From Actinoplanes regularis (GTDB lineage Bacteria > Actinomycetota > Actinomycetes > Mycobacteriales > Micromonosporaceae): 64,000 bases of DNA. Position 1 is the stretch's first letter, and every line of letters begins with the position of its first letter. The stretch lies in assembly GCF_900188005.1 (NCBI RefSeq), contig NZ_FZNR01000022.1, positions 62,001 through 126,000 on the forward strand. The letters are read 5' to 3'. A model generated the notes under the pieces. It saw nothing but the letters and a program-made list of their open reading frames with translations, was not told where the DNA came from and ran no database searches. The translations under genes and the position numbers were made by a program. Below, piece after piece: positions 50,833 to 60,248 of this stretch.

Positions 50833-51681
50833 TCACGGGGTTGTCGTCGCCAGTGGTGTGCCGTTGACCACCGGCGTGACGCCTCGGCCGGAGGTGGACG
50901 GCGCGACGGCGGACGCTGCGTTGTTCTCGCGGGCCAGGAAGGTGCCGAGTTCGCCGATGGTGCTCATCAGCGGCGCCGGGAATACGACGGTGCTGTTCTT
51001 GTCGACGCCCAACTCGACCAGGGTTTGCAGGTTGCGTAGCTGCAACGCGAGGGGGTGGGCCATCATGATGTCCGCGGCCGATCCGAGCGCGTCGGCGGCG
51101 AGGGCCTCACCCTCGGCGGCGATGATCTTCGCGCGTTTCTCCCGCTCGGCTTCGGCCTGTCGCGCCATGGCCCGTTTCATGCTCTCGGGAAGCTGGATGT
51201 CCTTGAGTTCGACCAGGGTGACCTGCACGCCCCAGTCCTCGGTGGCGACGTCCAGGATCGTCTTGATGTCGATGTTGATCCGGTCGGTCTCGGACAGGGT
51301 TTCGTCGAGGGTGTGCTGGCCGACGACCTTGCGCAGGGTGGTCTGGGCGATCTGGTTGATCGCCGCGCCGACGTTCTCGATCGCGACGACGGACTTCTCG
51401 GCGTCGACGATCCGGTAGTAGGCGACGGCGGAGACATCGACGCTGACGTTGTCGCGGGTGATGATGCCCTGCGACTGGATCGGCATGGTGACGATCCGCA
51501 GGCTCACCCGGTTCAGCACGTCCACGAACGGGATGATCAACGTGAGGCCGGCCTGGCGAACCCCGATGACCTTGCCGAGGCGGAACAGGACGCCCTGCTC
51601 ATACTGCTTGACGACCTTCACCGCGAGGGACGCAACGATGAAGAGCAACATGAGGATGAGGGCTAGCCACAGGTACCACAT
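50833..51681 (-). CDS. Slipin/SPFH-domain membrane protein
   Basis: A 282-residue protein from ATG 51681 with one N-terminal membrane helix (about 2-22) and a full SPFH domain (EQGVLFRLGKVIGVRQAGLTLIIPFVDVLNRVSLR, VSVDVSAVAYYRIVDAEKSV). The helical part AMARQAEAEREKRAKIIAAEGE drives oligomerisation. SPFH proteins form membrane microdomains and often partner an NfeD protein, which is not seen here. Element P2 lies 124 bases upstream, so it is the first gene of the slipin-phosphoketolase-nitroreductase unit. Confidence 0.92.
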   Translation of the reverse strand: MWYLWLALILMLLFIVASLAVKVVKQYEQGVLFRLGKVIGVRQAGLTLIIPFVDVLNRVSLRIVTMPIQSQGIITRDNVSVDVSAVAYYRIVDAEKSVVAIENVGAAINQIAQTTLRKVVGQHTLDETLSETDRINIDIKTILDVATEDWGVQVTLVELKDIQLPESMKRAMARQAEAEREKRAKIIAAEGEALAADALGSAADIMMAHPLALQLRNLQTLVELGVDKNSTVVFPAPLMSTIGELGTFLARENNAASAVAPSTSGRGVTPVVNGTPLATTTP

Positions 51682-51804
51682 GGTGGAGATCCTGACTTCG
51701 GCCGCAGCCGGATATTCGTGCCCGAGAACAGTCTGGGTGAGGTGCGCACCTGATCGCTGCGTGGGCGAAGAAACGTCGAGACACTCGCAGCGGCCAAATA
51801 CCGG

Positions 51805-51840
51805 GCCACCGGGGTCTCGGGCGACACTCTGACCCTACGC
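51805..51840 (-). promoter_or_regulatory. Shared promoter/leader element P2 (upstream of slipin)
   Basis: Minus-strand copy: GCGTAGGGT, then GTGTCGCCCGAGACCCCGG and TGGC. TAGGGT is the presumed -10. It stands back to back with P3 with 56 bp between them. Confidence 0.75.
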
Positions 51841-51896
51841 CTGTTCACGCTGGCCGGCAGCGGGCGCCGATCGGCCGAGCAGTCCCGGCGTGATGC

Positions 51897-51932
51897 GCGT
51901 ACGGTCGAATTGTCGCCCTGGATCCCGGTGGC
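51897..51932 (+). promoter_or_regulatory. Shared promoter/leader element P3 (upstream of the doxX relic)
   Basis: Plus-strand copy: GCGTACGGT, then TGTCGCCCTGGATCCCGG and TGGC. It faces the 52133 doxX relic as P5 faces the intact doxX. Confidence 0.75.
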
Positions 51933-52132
51933 CGTTGAGCCCGCCGTCACCGTCGACGTCTCCACCGAGCGTGGATCCTGCCGCCGTTGAGGTGGTCTCG
52001 AACGGCTTCGAAATCCGTACAGGAGCACGGCTACCGCCCTGAGTAGGTGGCGCCGATATCCGATCGATCCGTGGCTGCGCTCGACGTGCTGCGGAACCTG
52101 CGCCATGAACACTCCGAAGGAATGTGAGTGCG

Positions 52133-52195
52133 ATGGTCAACATCGCCAACGATCGCGAATCCCCCCTGGTGCGACGCAACACCTGGCTCACGTAG
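52133..52195 (+). pseudogene. doxX relic with internal deletion
   Basis: MVNIANDRES (the first residues of the intact gene at 60476) is joined directly to PLVRRNTWLT and a TAG (its last residues). About 550 bp in between are missing while both ends and the flanks match, so the gene lost its body by one internal deletion. The 20-codon frame and ribosome site remain. Confidence 0.88.
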
Positions 52196-52339
52196 TCCCA
52201 CACAGCGTGCGCGGTCGGTCTGCCCGAACCGTGCACGCCGATGCGGCGCGTTCAGCCAGTACACCGTTGTCATCGGGCCCGCCGCGTAACAGCCAACCGT
52301 ATGACGGTCGACAACACCACGCTGTACGTGACGGACCCG

Positions 52340-53656
52340 TCAGAATCGCCCAGATCGCCCCGGCCGGTTGAATCGCTGCCGTTCCATCCAGGTTTCTGAC
52401 CCAGGGCGCGGCGTCGGGATTGCTCCCGGCCCGTTTCCCTGGACCTCTCGCCGAGTGAAGTGGGCCGCCAGCGAGGTGCCCATGGTGTGGGTCCTTTTTT
52501 GTCGGCCTTTTCCCGAGACAGAGCCGTTAACGTGACAGTCGCCGGATCGGGTCTGAAGGTGCTGGCGCGCCGAGCTGTCGCGGGGCCGACCTGCGGCGGG
52601 GTTGTCTACGCGGTGCTGGCAGATCGCGGTCAGTTCGTGGGCGGTGGGCCGGTCACGCGGGTTGCGTGCCAGTGCCGCGCGGATCAGGTTGTCCAGGCCT
52701 GGTGGCAGGTCGAACAGGTCCGGTTGTGCTGATTGCAGCCGCAGGATCCATTCTTGTTCGCTCTGGCTGGCGAAGGGGTGGATGCCGCTGGCCAGTTGGG
52801 CGAGTAGGCAACCCCAGGCGAAGACGTCCACTGCCGGCGTCGCCGCGGTGTTCCAGAGTTGTTCCGGTGCGGCCCAGCCGCGGCTGCATTCGACGATTCC
52901 GCCGTGGGCGTGTTGCCCGACGTGCCGGGCGATGCCGAAGTCGATGATGCGTACGTCGTCGTCGCGGACCAGCAGGTTGGACGGTTTGACATCGCAGTGC
53001 ACGACACTTCGGGTGTGGACTGCGGCGAGGGTACGGGCCAATGCCGATCCGAACCGCCACAGTCGGCCGGGCGTGATCGGTCCGCCGGCCAAGGTGGTGG
53101 CGCACCGGTAGCCGGGAAGGTAGGCGATGACCAGGTAGGAGCCTGCCTCCGACGTTCCGTAGGCCAGTACTGGCGGGGTGCTTTTCGCGTCGATGGTGGA
53201 TGCTATTCGATATTCCCTCCGGCATGCCTCGGTCGCGCCGGTGTTGGCGCGGAGGACTTTCACCGCGACCGGGCGGCCGGTGGGTGTATCGGCCAGGTAT
53301 ACGTCGGCCATCCCGCCGGAACCGAGGCGCGACAGCAATCGGTAGCCGTCCACACTGACCGGGTCCGTCCTGCGAAGCGGGCGAGTGTCCGTCGGACGCA
53401 GGGCTGGCGAGGTCGGAGCCGCCGCGACACGCGGCCCGACCGAGTCGGGCCGGCGCGGTGGGCGGTCGGCGCGGCGGCGCGGCGGTTCTTCTGCGGCCGT
53501 CGGCGCGCCGCTGTGAATGTCAGCCGGTTGGCCGCGGTCGGGCCGGGGTCCGGTATCCACCGTGGTCTCGCGAGGTTGATAGGCGGGCGTCGCTGGTCTG
53601 GTGGGGGAGGTGGCACACGGGGTGTTCGCTGTTGGCGCGGCGAGAGTAAAGGTCAT
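52340..53656 (-). CDS. Serine/threonine protein kinase
   Basis: About 438 residues; ATG 53656 is chosen, with the start between 53656 and 53798 uncertain. A Pro/Arg/Thr-rich N-terminal segment of about 100 residues precedes the kinase domain: YRLLSRLGSGGMADVYLA (P-loop), VAVKVLR (Lys), VVHCDVKPSNLLV (catalytic loop), IIDFGIARH (DFG) and GWAAPEQLW (APE). The DFG, HxD and Lys residues are all present, so it should be active. There is no membrane helix or sensor domain; the C-terminal 110 residues are disordered. A cytoplasmic regulatory kinase is likely. Confidence 0.9.
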   Translation of the reverse strand: MTFTLAAPTANTPCATSPTRPATPAYQPRETTVDTGPRPDRGQPADIHSGAPTAAEEPPRRRADRPPRRPDSVGPRVAAAPTSPALRPTDTRPLRRTDPVSVDGYRLLSRLGSGGMADVYLADTPTGRPVAVKVLRANTGATEACRREYRIASTIDAKSTPPVLAYGTSEAGSYLVIAYLPGYRCATTLAGGPITPGRLWRFGSALARTLAAVHTRSVVHCDVKPSNLLVRDDDVRIIDFGIARHVGQHAHGGIVECSRGWAAPEQLWNTAATPAVDVFAWGCLLAQLASGIHPFASQSEQEWILRLQSAQPDLFDLPPGLDNLIRAALARNPRDRPTAHELTAICQHRVDNPAAGRPRDSSARQHLQTRSGDCHVNGSVSGKGRQKRTHTMGTSLAAHFTRREVQGNGPGAIPTPRPGSETWMERQRFNRPGRSGRF

Positions 53657-53914
53657 GGTGATGGACGCCTTTGTGGGACACGCCGCAGGGGTGCCGGCCG
53701 GGGCGGCGCCTCTGGTGGAGCGCCGGGAGTCGCTGGTCGTTGACCGCGGGGGCCGGGCGGCGAGAGGCATTGCCGGTGTGAACGCCGGCGGACGCATCGA
53801 TGGATGACCGACGATGCGTGTGATCAAAGTTTGGAGGAGAGCGGCGGTGCGTGCGGCCTGGTGAACGGTGGTGCCAGCGGGTGTCGCAGCCCCGCCGGGG
53901 CGCGGCGGCTCGGA

Positions 53915-54331
53915 TTAGGCGGCGACCAGGATGCCGGCCGACACGGTCACCTCCGCAGCGGTGGCCACGAGCGGTGCCGGGTCGAACTCTGCGGTGAGGG
54001 AACCGCGCAGCCCGGTCAGGTCCAGGACCCGAAGCACGATGGGCTGCGGGTTCGTGATCCGCAGTTGGCATCCGGTGCGGGTGGCGGCAAGACCCACGGC
54101 GACGAGGACGGTGAGCCCGCTGCAGTCCATGAACGGGACATTGGCGAGATCGACCTCGATGCGGTGGGGATGCAGTGTGTACAGGACGGTGAGTAGCCTG
54201 GCCTGCAGCATGCCGGTGGTCGACAGATCGATCTCGCCGGCCACGGCGACCCGGACGGCGCCCGCCGATGAGCAACTCGGATTGATGGTCAGCTGCGACG
54301 ACGGGGTCACTGGCGTGAGTGAGGTGAGCAT
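53915..54331 (-). CDS. STAS-domain anti-sigma factor antagonist
   Basis: 138 residues from ATG 54331 behind GGAGGA. VRVAVAGEIDLSTTGMLQARLL and VDLANVPFMDCSGLTVLVAVG form a standard STAS domain; the phosphorylatable Ser is in MDCSGLT (about residue 82). It is probably the antagonist of an anti-sigma kinase in a partner-switching pathway. The kinase gene downstream in the same direction makes a regulatory pairing possible. Confidence 0.88.
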   Translation of the reverse strand: MLTSLTPVTPSSQLTINPSCSSAGAVRVAVAGEIDLSTTGMLQARLLTVLYTLHPHRIEVDLANVPFMDCSGLTVLVAVGLAATRTGCQLRITNPQPIVLRVLDLTGLRGSLTAEFDPAPLVATAAEVTVSAGILVAA

Positions 54332-54749
54332 GGTTCCTCCAGCCCAACGGCTTCCAGGGAATGCGTGATGGGGTGGGCAGGGTCTGGACCCATGGCCGGG
54401 GAGGCAACAACCGGTAGATCGCGGGTGTTGCAGGCTCGACAAGGTGTGCACGTCGATGCGGTAGCAACTGCAGAATACCCGCAATACGTTTCGATCGGTG
54501 ACCTCGCGGCGCGGCGATCAGACTGCCGGCATCCCCGATCGACTGCCACCATGCTTCGCCTCACCAGACGAGTCCATCCGGTACTGGTTGCCGGCCCGGT
54601 TCGTAGTGGTCCCCGGCGGATCCCCACCCAGGGCACCACCGGCCCGAACCCTGGAAACGACTGGATGAAGCGTGGACCGACATACCGGTCGGTCGGCGAG
54701 CTTTGCGGGGACTGCGGTGAGTCAGCCCCATGGTTGCCGGGCCGGCTCC
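54332..54749. other. Intergenic region between the STAS gene and the ABC permease
   Basis: No supported gene. A GGGTCTGGACCC palindrome (about 54383-54394) lies upstream of the STAS gene and could be an operator. Confidence 0.45.
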
Positions 54750-56333
54750 TCAACCGGCGAGCAGGTCTCGCCGGTTGATGCCGGCCAGGCCGCAGGCGGT
54801 CATCGTGGCGGCGATCAGGAGCAGGACGGCCGGCCCGGACCAGTCGGCGTTTACGGTGACGGGATCGGCGACCTGTTGGAAGGGGCCGAGGTCGCGGATC
54901 TGCTGCGGAACGTTGAGCAGCGGGCCGAGCAGGGCGAGTGTGCCGGCGGCGAGGAGTGGGAGCCAGGCCAATCCTGTTGCGCGTGGCCAGATTCCGGCCA
55001 GCAGCGCCGCGCTGGCGGCCATCACCGCGGTCGCGGGCCATTGCCCGGCGATGTAGGTGAACATTCGCAGGGCGGTGCTGTCGCCGCCGATCGTCACCGA
55101 CGCGATCGCCGCACCCGTGACTGCCGCAATGACCAGGATGATCGCGCTGCCGGCCACGGCAGCGGTGACCTGAGCCAGCAGGAGTGCCCAACGGCGTACG
55201 CCACCGGCCACGATCAGGCCGGTGCGACCGGCCGTTTCGTCCTGGCGGTGGTGAAGCACCTGAAGGATCGCGTAGGCGGACACCACCATTCCGAGCAGCG
55301 TCGCGGTGTAGGCGCAGTACCCCACGACCGGGTCGGTGGTGTCCAGTTGGGCGCCGAGGAACCCGCCGACGTCGCCGTCGCGGCTCTGCTCGACGACGCC
55401 GGAGCCCATCGCGGTGAAAAGGGCTCCGAGGCCGGCCACCCCCGCCGTCCAGATCATCGTGGACCGCCGGGCGAGCCGTAGCCGCAGGCCCAGGGCAGAG
55501 CGCACCGGCAGGCGTACGTCCCGGATCCCGGACCGGGTGATCAGCCCGGCGCCGTACTCCCGGCGTCCGCAGAGCACTGCGGCCAGCCACGCCAGGACGG
55601 CCGCGACGGCCAGATAGACCCCGAGGACCCACCAGCGGTCGTCGGTGAACGGTCGTATGCTGGCCCGCAGCGCCAGCGGGCTCAGCCAGTTGAGCGCTCC
55701 GGCGTCCCGGACGTCGGCGACAGCCCGCAGCCCGAACGCGGCGACGACGATGGCCAGACCGAGCAGCCGTGCCGTCGGCGCGGTCGAGGCGAGTTGCGCG
55801 AGTGTCACGGTCACGACACTGACCAGTAGGAACGTCAGTCCGAGCGCCGCGGCCAACATGGTGGCGCCGAGCCAGGTGACCCCGTCTACGCCGCCGGCCC
55901 AGGCGCCGATCACCACGGATCCGCCGATGGTCAGGGCCGCTGCGACGCCGGCCAGGACAGCGACGGCCGCGCGCAGCGGGTTCCGCGGGTCGACGCCGCA
56001 GCTACGGATCAGTTCCAAAGTCCCGTCGTCCTCGGCTGCTCGGGTCAGTGCCACGGCGAGCAGCACCGCGAACACGGACACGAGGATGGTGGTGATGCCG
56101 CCGATCTCCCAGGCGTACATCTGTGCCGGCGTGCCGGGCAGCGGCAGTTCGCCGTAGAGCAGCGTGGTGGCGGTGTCCGCACGGGCCAGCGCGACCGCCG
56201 CGTCCCGCTGCTCCGGTGTGAGGTAGGTGTCCTGATAGGCCCATACCGTGCCGCCGAGAAGGGTGAGCAGCAGGAGCAGCCACGCCCCGATCATCAGCCG
56301 GTGCCGGTGCAGCAGGAGCCGCATGATGGTCAT
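54750..56333 (-). CDS. ABC exporter permease
   Basis: 527 residues from ATG 56333, with about ten to twelve membrane helices in two halves (for example HRLMIGAWLLLLLTLLGG, AALTIGGSVVIGAWAGG, TAGVAGLGALFTAMGSG, AIILVIAAVTGAAIAS). The layout matches the fused two-half permeases of actinobacterial multidrug/peptide exporters. The start overlaps the stop of the ATPase component by 4 nt. The cargo is unknown. Confidence 0.85.
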   Translation of the reverse strand: MTIMRLLLHRHRLMIGAWLLLLLTLLGGTVWAYQDTYLTPEQRDAAVALARADTATTLLYGELPLPGTPAQMYAWEIGGITTILVSVFAVLLAVALTRAAEDDGTLELIRSCGVDPRNPLRAAVAVLAGVAAALTIGGSVVIGAWAGGVDGVTWLGATMLAAALGLTFLLVSVVTVTLAQLASTAPTARLLGLAIVVAAFGLRAVADVRDAGALNWLSPLALRASIRPFTDDRWWVLGVYLAVAAVLAWLAAVLCGRREYGAGLITRSGIRDVRLPVRSALGLRLRLARRSTMIWTAGVAGLGALFTAMGSGVVEQSRDGDVGGFLGAQLDTTDPVVGYCAYTATLLGMVVSAYAILQVLHHRQDETAGRTGLIVAGGVRRWALLLAQVTAAVAGSAIILVIAAVTGAAIASVTIGGDSTALRMFTYIAGQWPATAVMAASAALLAGIWPRATGLAWLPLLAAGTLALLGPLLNVPQQIRDLGPFQQVADPVTVNADWSGPAVLLLIAATMTACGLAGINRRDLLAG

Positions 56334-57238
56334 CGCGCGGCGACCCGGTAGTGCCGCAGGAAAAGCTCTTCCAGGCTCGCCGGGGTGCAGGTGATGTCGC
56401 CCGCCTCGGCCCGCGCCAGCAGCGCCAGCACCGGCAGCACCTGCGTGCGGGGCACGCTCAGCACCAGGTCGGTGCCCGCGCCGTCGCCGTTGGCCAGCCC
56501 GAGTTCGCGCAGCCCGCTGGTCACCGTCGTCGACTGCGTGCCAGTGAGCTGGGCGGTGATCCGTGAGGCGGCCAGGTGCCGCAGGTCAGCGAGGCGACCC
56601 GACTCGACCAGCCGGCCGTCCTTGACGATCGTCACGGCATCGCAGAGCTGCTCGACCTCGCCGAGGATGTGACTGGAGAGCAGCACCGTACGGCCGGCGG
56701 CGACCGCGTCACCCACGCAGCGCCGGAACACCTCCTCCATCAGCGGATCCAGCCCGGTGGTGGGCTCGTCCAGAATCAGCAGATCGGTGGGGGCCGCGAA
56801 CGCCGCCACCAGGATCACCTTCTGCCGGTTGCCCTTCGAGTAGGCGCGCACGGACTTGCGGACGTCGAGCGCGAAGTCGTCGGTGAGCCGCCGCTCCGCT
56901 GCCTCGTCACGGGCGCCGCGGAGGCCGGCCAGCGCGTCGAGGCACTGGTGCCCGGTCAGGTTGGGCCAGAGGTGGACGTCGCCGGGCACGTACGAGATCC
57001 GCCGGTTGATGGCGGCCGACTGGCGGGCCGGGTCCATGCCGAGCACCCGAATGCTCCCCGCGGCTGGGCGGTAGAGCCCGAGCAACACCCGGATGGTGGT
57101 GGTCTTGCCGGCTCCGTTCGGGCCGAGGAACCCATGTACCGCGCCGGGCACAACGGTGAGGTCGAGCCCGTCGACGGCGGTGAAGCGGCCGAATCGCTTG
57201 ACCAGTCCTTGTACCTCGACGGCCATCGGCGTGATCAT
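56330..57238 (-). CDS. ABC exporter ATP-binding protein
   Basis: 302 residues. ATG 57238 overlaps the stop of the P-type ATPase gene (ATGA). Walker A GPNGAGKTTT (about 41-50), signature YSKGNRQKV (LSGGQ is degenerate), Walker B LLILDEPTTGLDP (about 155-167), and H-loop LSSHIL. The C-terminal 80 residues include a domain usual in drug/lantibiotic exporter ATPases. It pairs with the permease immediately downstream. Confidence 0.92.
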   Translation of the reverse strand: MITPMAVEVQGLVKRFGRFTAVDGLDLTVVPGAVHGFLGPNGAGKTTTIRVLLGLYRPAAGSIRVLGMDPARQSAAINRRISYVPGDVHLWPNLTGHQCLDALAGLRGARDEAAERRLTDDFALDVRKSVRAYSKGNRQKVILVAAFAAPTDLLILDEPTTGLDPLMEEVFRRCVGDAVAAGRTVLLSSHILGEVEQLCDAVTIVKDGRLVESGRLADLRHLAASRITAQLTGTQSTTVTSGLRELGLANGDGAGTDLVLSVPRTQVLPVLALLARAEAGDITCTPASLEELFLRHYRVAAR

Positions 57239-59919
57239 CGGGCGGGCACCTCCTCGACGGCGTGGCCGGGCTTGTTCGGGTATGGGCGAGGTGACTGATG
57301 AATGCGGCGGTCGAGACGGATGGCGGCGTAGCCCAACGCGGCGACGGCCGCGACGATCAGCAGATCGGTGACGGCAACCGGTTCGGTGCCGAGCAGTTCC
57401 CGGAGCAGCGGTGTGTAGATGGCGGCGAGTTGCAGCAGCAGTGCGGCGCCGACGGCGGCGAACAGCATCGGGTTGGCCCGGCTGCCGGGGCGGGCCCGGG
57501 ATCCCAGCGCGACCGCGAGCTGAGTGAGGCCCAGGGCCAGGAACAACAGGGTCTGCCACGGCCGGTCGGTGGCGTGCGCCCACATGCCGACGCCGATGGT
57601 GACGGCGGCGATGACGGCACCTACGCGCAGGATGCGTTGCCATAGTCCGGCGCCGAGGACCGTTTCGGCCGGTGGGCGAGGGGGCCGGTGCATGGCGGTC
57701 GGGTCGGCGGGTTCGCTGCCCATGGCCAGGCCCGGTACGCCGTGGGTGACGAGGTTGATCCAGAGGATCTGGGCGGGGAGCAGCGGCAACGCGAGGCCGA
57801 CGAAAGGGCCGGCGAGCATCACGGTGATCTCGGCGGCGCCGCCGGACAGGGCGTAGAGCAGGAAGCGGCGGATGTTGGCGTAGACGCGGCGGCCTTCCTC
57901 GGCGGCGGCGACGACGGTGCCGAGTTCGTCGTCGGCGAGGACCAGGTCGGCGGCTTGCCGGGCGACTTCGGTGCCGCGCCTGCCCATGGCCACGCCGATG
58001 TCGGCGCGGTGCAGGGCGGGGCCGTCGTTGACGCCGTCGCCGGTCATCGCGACGACTTCCCCCGCGCCGCGCAACGCGTCGATGATGACGACCTTCTGCT
58101 GTGGGGTGGCACGGGCGAAGACCCGCACGCCGCGCGCGGCCGCCGGCGCCGGGTCGGTGGTGCGGCAGTCGACCGCCTCGCCGCCAGGAGCGATGACGCC
58201 CAGGTCGGCGGCGATCGCGGAGGCGGTGGCCGGGTGGTCGCCGGTGATCAGGACCGGGATGATGCCGGCGTCGTGGCAGGCGGCGATGGTGGTGGCCGCG
58301 GAGGCGCGCGGCGGGTCGAGGATCGCGACGAGGCCGAGCAGTCGCAGGTCGTGTTCGTAGCCGGCGGCGTCGGCGGGCACGGTGTCGCGTTGCGCCTGCG
58401 CTACGGCGAGGACCCGGAACCCTCCCGCGGCGAACGCGTCGGCGCGGTCGGCTGTGCGGCGCAGCGTGTCGGGGTGATCGTTGAGGATTGCTGGGTCGAG
58501 GATCGATTCGGGGGCACCCTTGCAGATGATCTGGACGCGCCCGTCGGGCAGGCGATGGGCGGTGCTCATCCGTTTGCGCTCGCTGTCGAACGGCGCCTCG
58601 GCCTCGCGCGGTGTCGCCTGGTGCAATGCGTCGACGTCGATGCCGAGTTTGCCGCCGGCGGTCAGCAGCGCCGCCTCGGTGGGGTCGCCGACGGCCAGCC
58701 AGTCGTCGCCGTCGGCGCCGGGTGGCCGCAACGACGCGTCGCCGCACAGCACCGCCGCCCGCATCAGTTCCACCAGATCAGGTGCCTGATCGGGCGATAC
58801 GACGTTTCCGTCGCGGCTGATCCGCCCGTCCGGTCCGAATCCGGAGCCGCTGACCGATGCGTCGCCGTGCGCGGTCCACAGCTGCCGGACGACCATGGTG
58901 CCTTCGGTGAGAGTGCCGGTCTTGTCGGTGGCCAGAATCGTCACGGAGCCGAGGGTTTCCACGGCGGGCAGTCGCCGGACGACCGCGTTCCGGGCCGTCA
59001 TCCGACGCGCGCCCAGGGCCAGGCTTAGGGTGACCACGGCCGGGAGGGACTCCGGGACCGCGGCGACCACCAGGCTGATCGCGGTGATGATCATCAATTG
59101 CAGCGGTTGTCCCCGGAACAGGCCGAGGGCCAGGACCACGATGCAGAGCAGCAGCGCGCCGACGGCGAGCTGCCGACCCACGCCGGCCAGGCGCCGCTGC
59201 AGGGGTGTCAGTGCGGGGGCGGTGACCAGCATGGCGGCGATACGGCCAAGGGCGCTGGCCGTGCCGGTGGCGGTGATGACCGCGTGGCCGCGGCCGCGGA
59301 CGACGACGGTGCCGGCCGATACGACGTTCGATGTGGATGCCGCCGGGTCCGTGGTGGCGGCCTTGTCGACGGGTGCGGATTCGCCGGTCAGTGCTGCCTC
59401 GTCGACGAGCAGCGCGACCGACTCCACGAGGCGGGCGTCCGCGGGTACGACGTCGCCTTCGGCGAGGACCAGCAGGTCGTCCACGACGAGGTCGGCGGCG
59501 GGGACTTCGCCCTGCCGGCCGTCGCGGATGACCCGGGCGGCCGGGGCGGTCAGAGCTGAGAGGGCGGTGATGGCGCGCTCGGCTTTGATCTCCTGCAGCA
59601 CGCCGACGGTCGTGTTGACGACGATGACCAGCAGGATGACGCTCGCGTCGGTGAAGTCGGCGGTCGCGAGCGTGAACACGGCCGCGGCGAGCAGGACCAG
59701 TACCAGCGGGTCCCGCAACTGCGTGACGATTCTTCGCCACAGTGGTGTGGGCCGCGGCGACGGCAGCACGTTGCCGCCGTCGCGGGCCAGCCGCTGCGCG
59801 GCATCACCCGAGGACAGGCCGCCCGCATCCGGCGTGGCGAGGTGCGTGGCGCCGACCCTCGCGGGTGGCCGGGTGATGCCCGATGCATCCGGAGCGGCCG
59901 GCAGATTGCGTACGGTCAT
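57235..59919 (-). CDS. P-type cation-transporting ATPase (type II)
   Basis: 894 residues from ATG 59919 behind GAGGAA. N-terminal actuator part with LVVDDLLVLAEGDVVPADARL and TGES (178-181), phosphorylation motif DKTGT (Asp332), a TGD-GVND hinge in AMTGDGVNDGPALHRADIGVAMG and about ten helices. In helix M4 the usual PEGLP reads PESLP (about 289-293). The pattern fits Ca2+/Mg2+/Na+-type P2 ATPases; the ion is not certain. It is the first intact gene of a coupled unit with the ABC exporter, controlled from P4. N- and C-terminal fragments of a paralogue lie at 46851 and 44777. Confidence 0.93.
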   Translation of the reverse strand: MTVRNLPAAPDASGITRPPARVGATHLATPDAGGLSSGDAAQRLARDGGNVLPSPRPTPLWRRIVTQLRDPLVLVLLAAAVFTLATADFTDASVILLVIVVNTTVGVLQEIKAERAITALSALTAPAARVIRDGRQGEVPAADLVVDDLLVLAEGDVVPADARLVESVALLVDEAALTGESAPVDKAATTDPAASTSNVVSAGTVVVRGRGHAVITATGTASALGRIAAMLVTAPALTPLQRRLAGVGRQLAVGALLLCIVVLALGLFRGQPLQLMIITAISLVVAAVPESLPAVVTLSLALGARRMTARNAVVRRLPAVETLGSVTILATDKTGTLTEGTMVVRQLWTAHGDASVSGSGFGPDGRISRDGNVVSPDQAPDLVELMRAAVLCGDASLRPPGADGDDWLAVGDPTEAALLTAGGKLGIDVDALHQATPREAEAPFDSERKRMSTAHRLPDGRVQIICKGAPESILDPAILNDHPDTLRRTADRADAFAAGGFRVLAVAQAQRDTVPADAAGYEHDLRLLGLVAILDPPRASAATTIAACHDAGIIPVLITGDHPATASAIAADLGVIAPGGEAVDCRTTDPAPAAARGVRVFARATPQQKVVIIDALRGAGEVVAMTGDGVNDGPALHRADIGVAMGRRGTEVARQAADLVLADDELGTVVAAAEEGRRVYANIRRFLLYALSGGAAEITVMLAGPFVGLALPLLPAQILWINLVTHGVPGLAMGSEPADPTAMHRPPRPPAETVLGAGLWQRILRVGAVIAAVTIGVGMWAHATDRPWQTLLFLALGLTQLAVALGSRARPGSRANPMLFAAVGAALLLQLAAIYTPLLRELLGTEPVAVTDLLIVAAVAALGYAAIRLDRRIHQSPRPYPNKPGHAVEEVPAR

Positions 59920-59968
59920 GGCGTTCCTCGCCTTGCTGGATCGTGGTGGAAGCTCCGCGTGCCCCGCT

Positions 59969-60079
59969 TCAGAACCGTTCGATGACCTGGTCTGCGGGAA
60001 GCCGTGGTGTGTGCGGGGCGGCGGTGCCGGCCGGATCGCCGGTGCTGAACCGCAGCACGACGTGCGGCCGGCCGAGCAG
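59969..60079 (-). pseudogene. C-terminal fragment of an Acg-type nitroreductase
   Basis: The last 36 codons (LLGRPHVVLRFSTGDPAG, TAAPHTPRLPADQVIERF) match the end of the intact gene at 47322-48323 almost residue for residue. The rest of the gene is missing; sequence beyond 60079 belongs to the P4 region. Confidence 0.9.
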
Positions 60080-60152
60080 TCTGCGTGAGAAACGCACTCG
60101 ATCGCTGTGGGGGCGAAGAAACGCCGGGACGCTCACAGCGGCCGACTACCAG

Positions 60153-60188
60153 GCCACCGGGGTCCAGGGCGGCATCCTTACCGTACGC
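60153..60188 (-). promoter_or_regulatory. Shared promoter/leader element P4 (upstream of the ATPase operon)
   Basis: Minus-strand copy: GCGTACGGT, a variable core, then CGCCCTGGACCCCGGTGGC. It faces the nitroreductase fragment and the ATPase gene. It is paired back to back with P5 with 60 bp between. Confidence 0.78.
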
Positions 60189-60248
60189 CTGTTCGCAACA
60201 TCCGCCGGCGGGGGTCGTCCAGCCTGCTCAGCGGACCCGATGAATCGG

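Noticed and set aside
56330..58747. An 805-codon minus-strand frame joining the ABC ATP-binding gene with upstream sequence
   Set aside because: The upstream half is Arg-rich out-of-frame sequence of the P-type ATPase gene. The ABC gene starts at ATG 57238, coupled to the ATPase stop.
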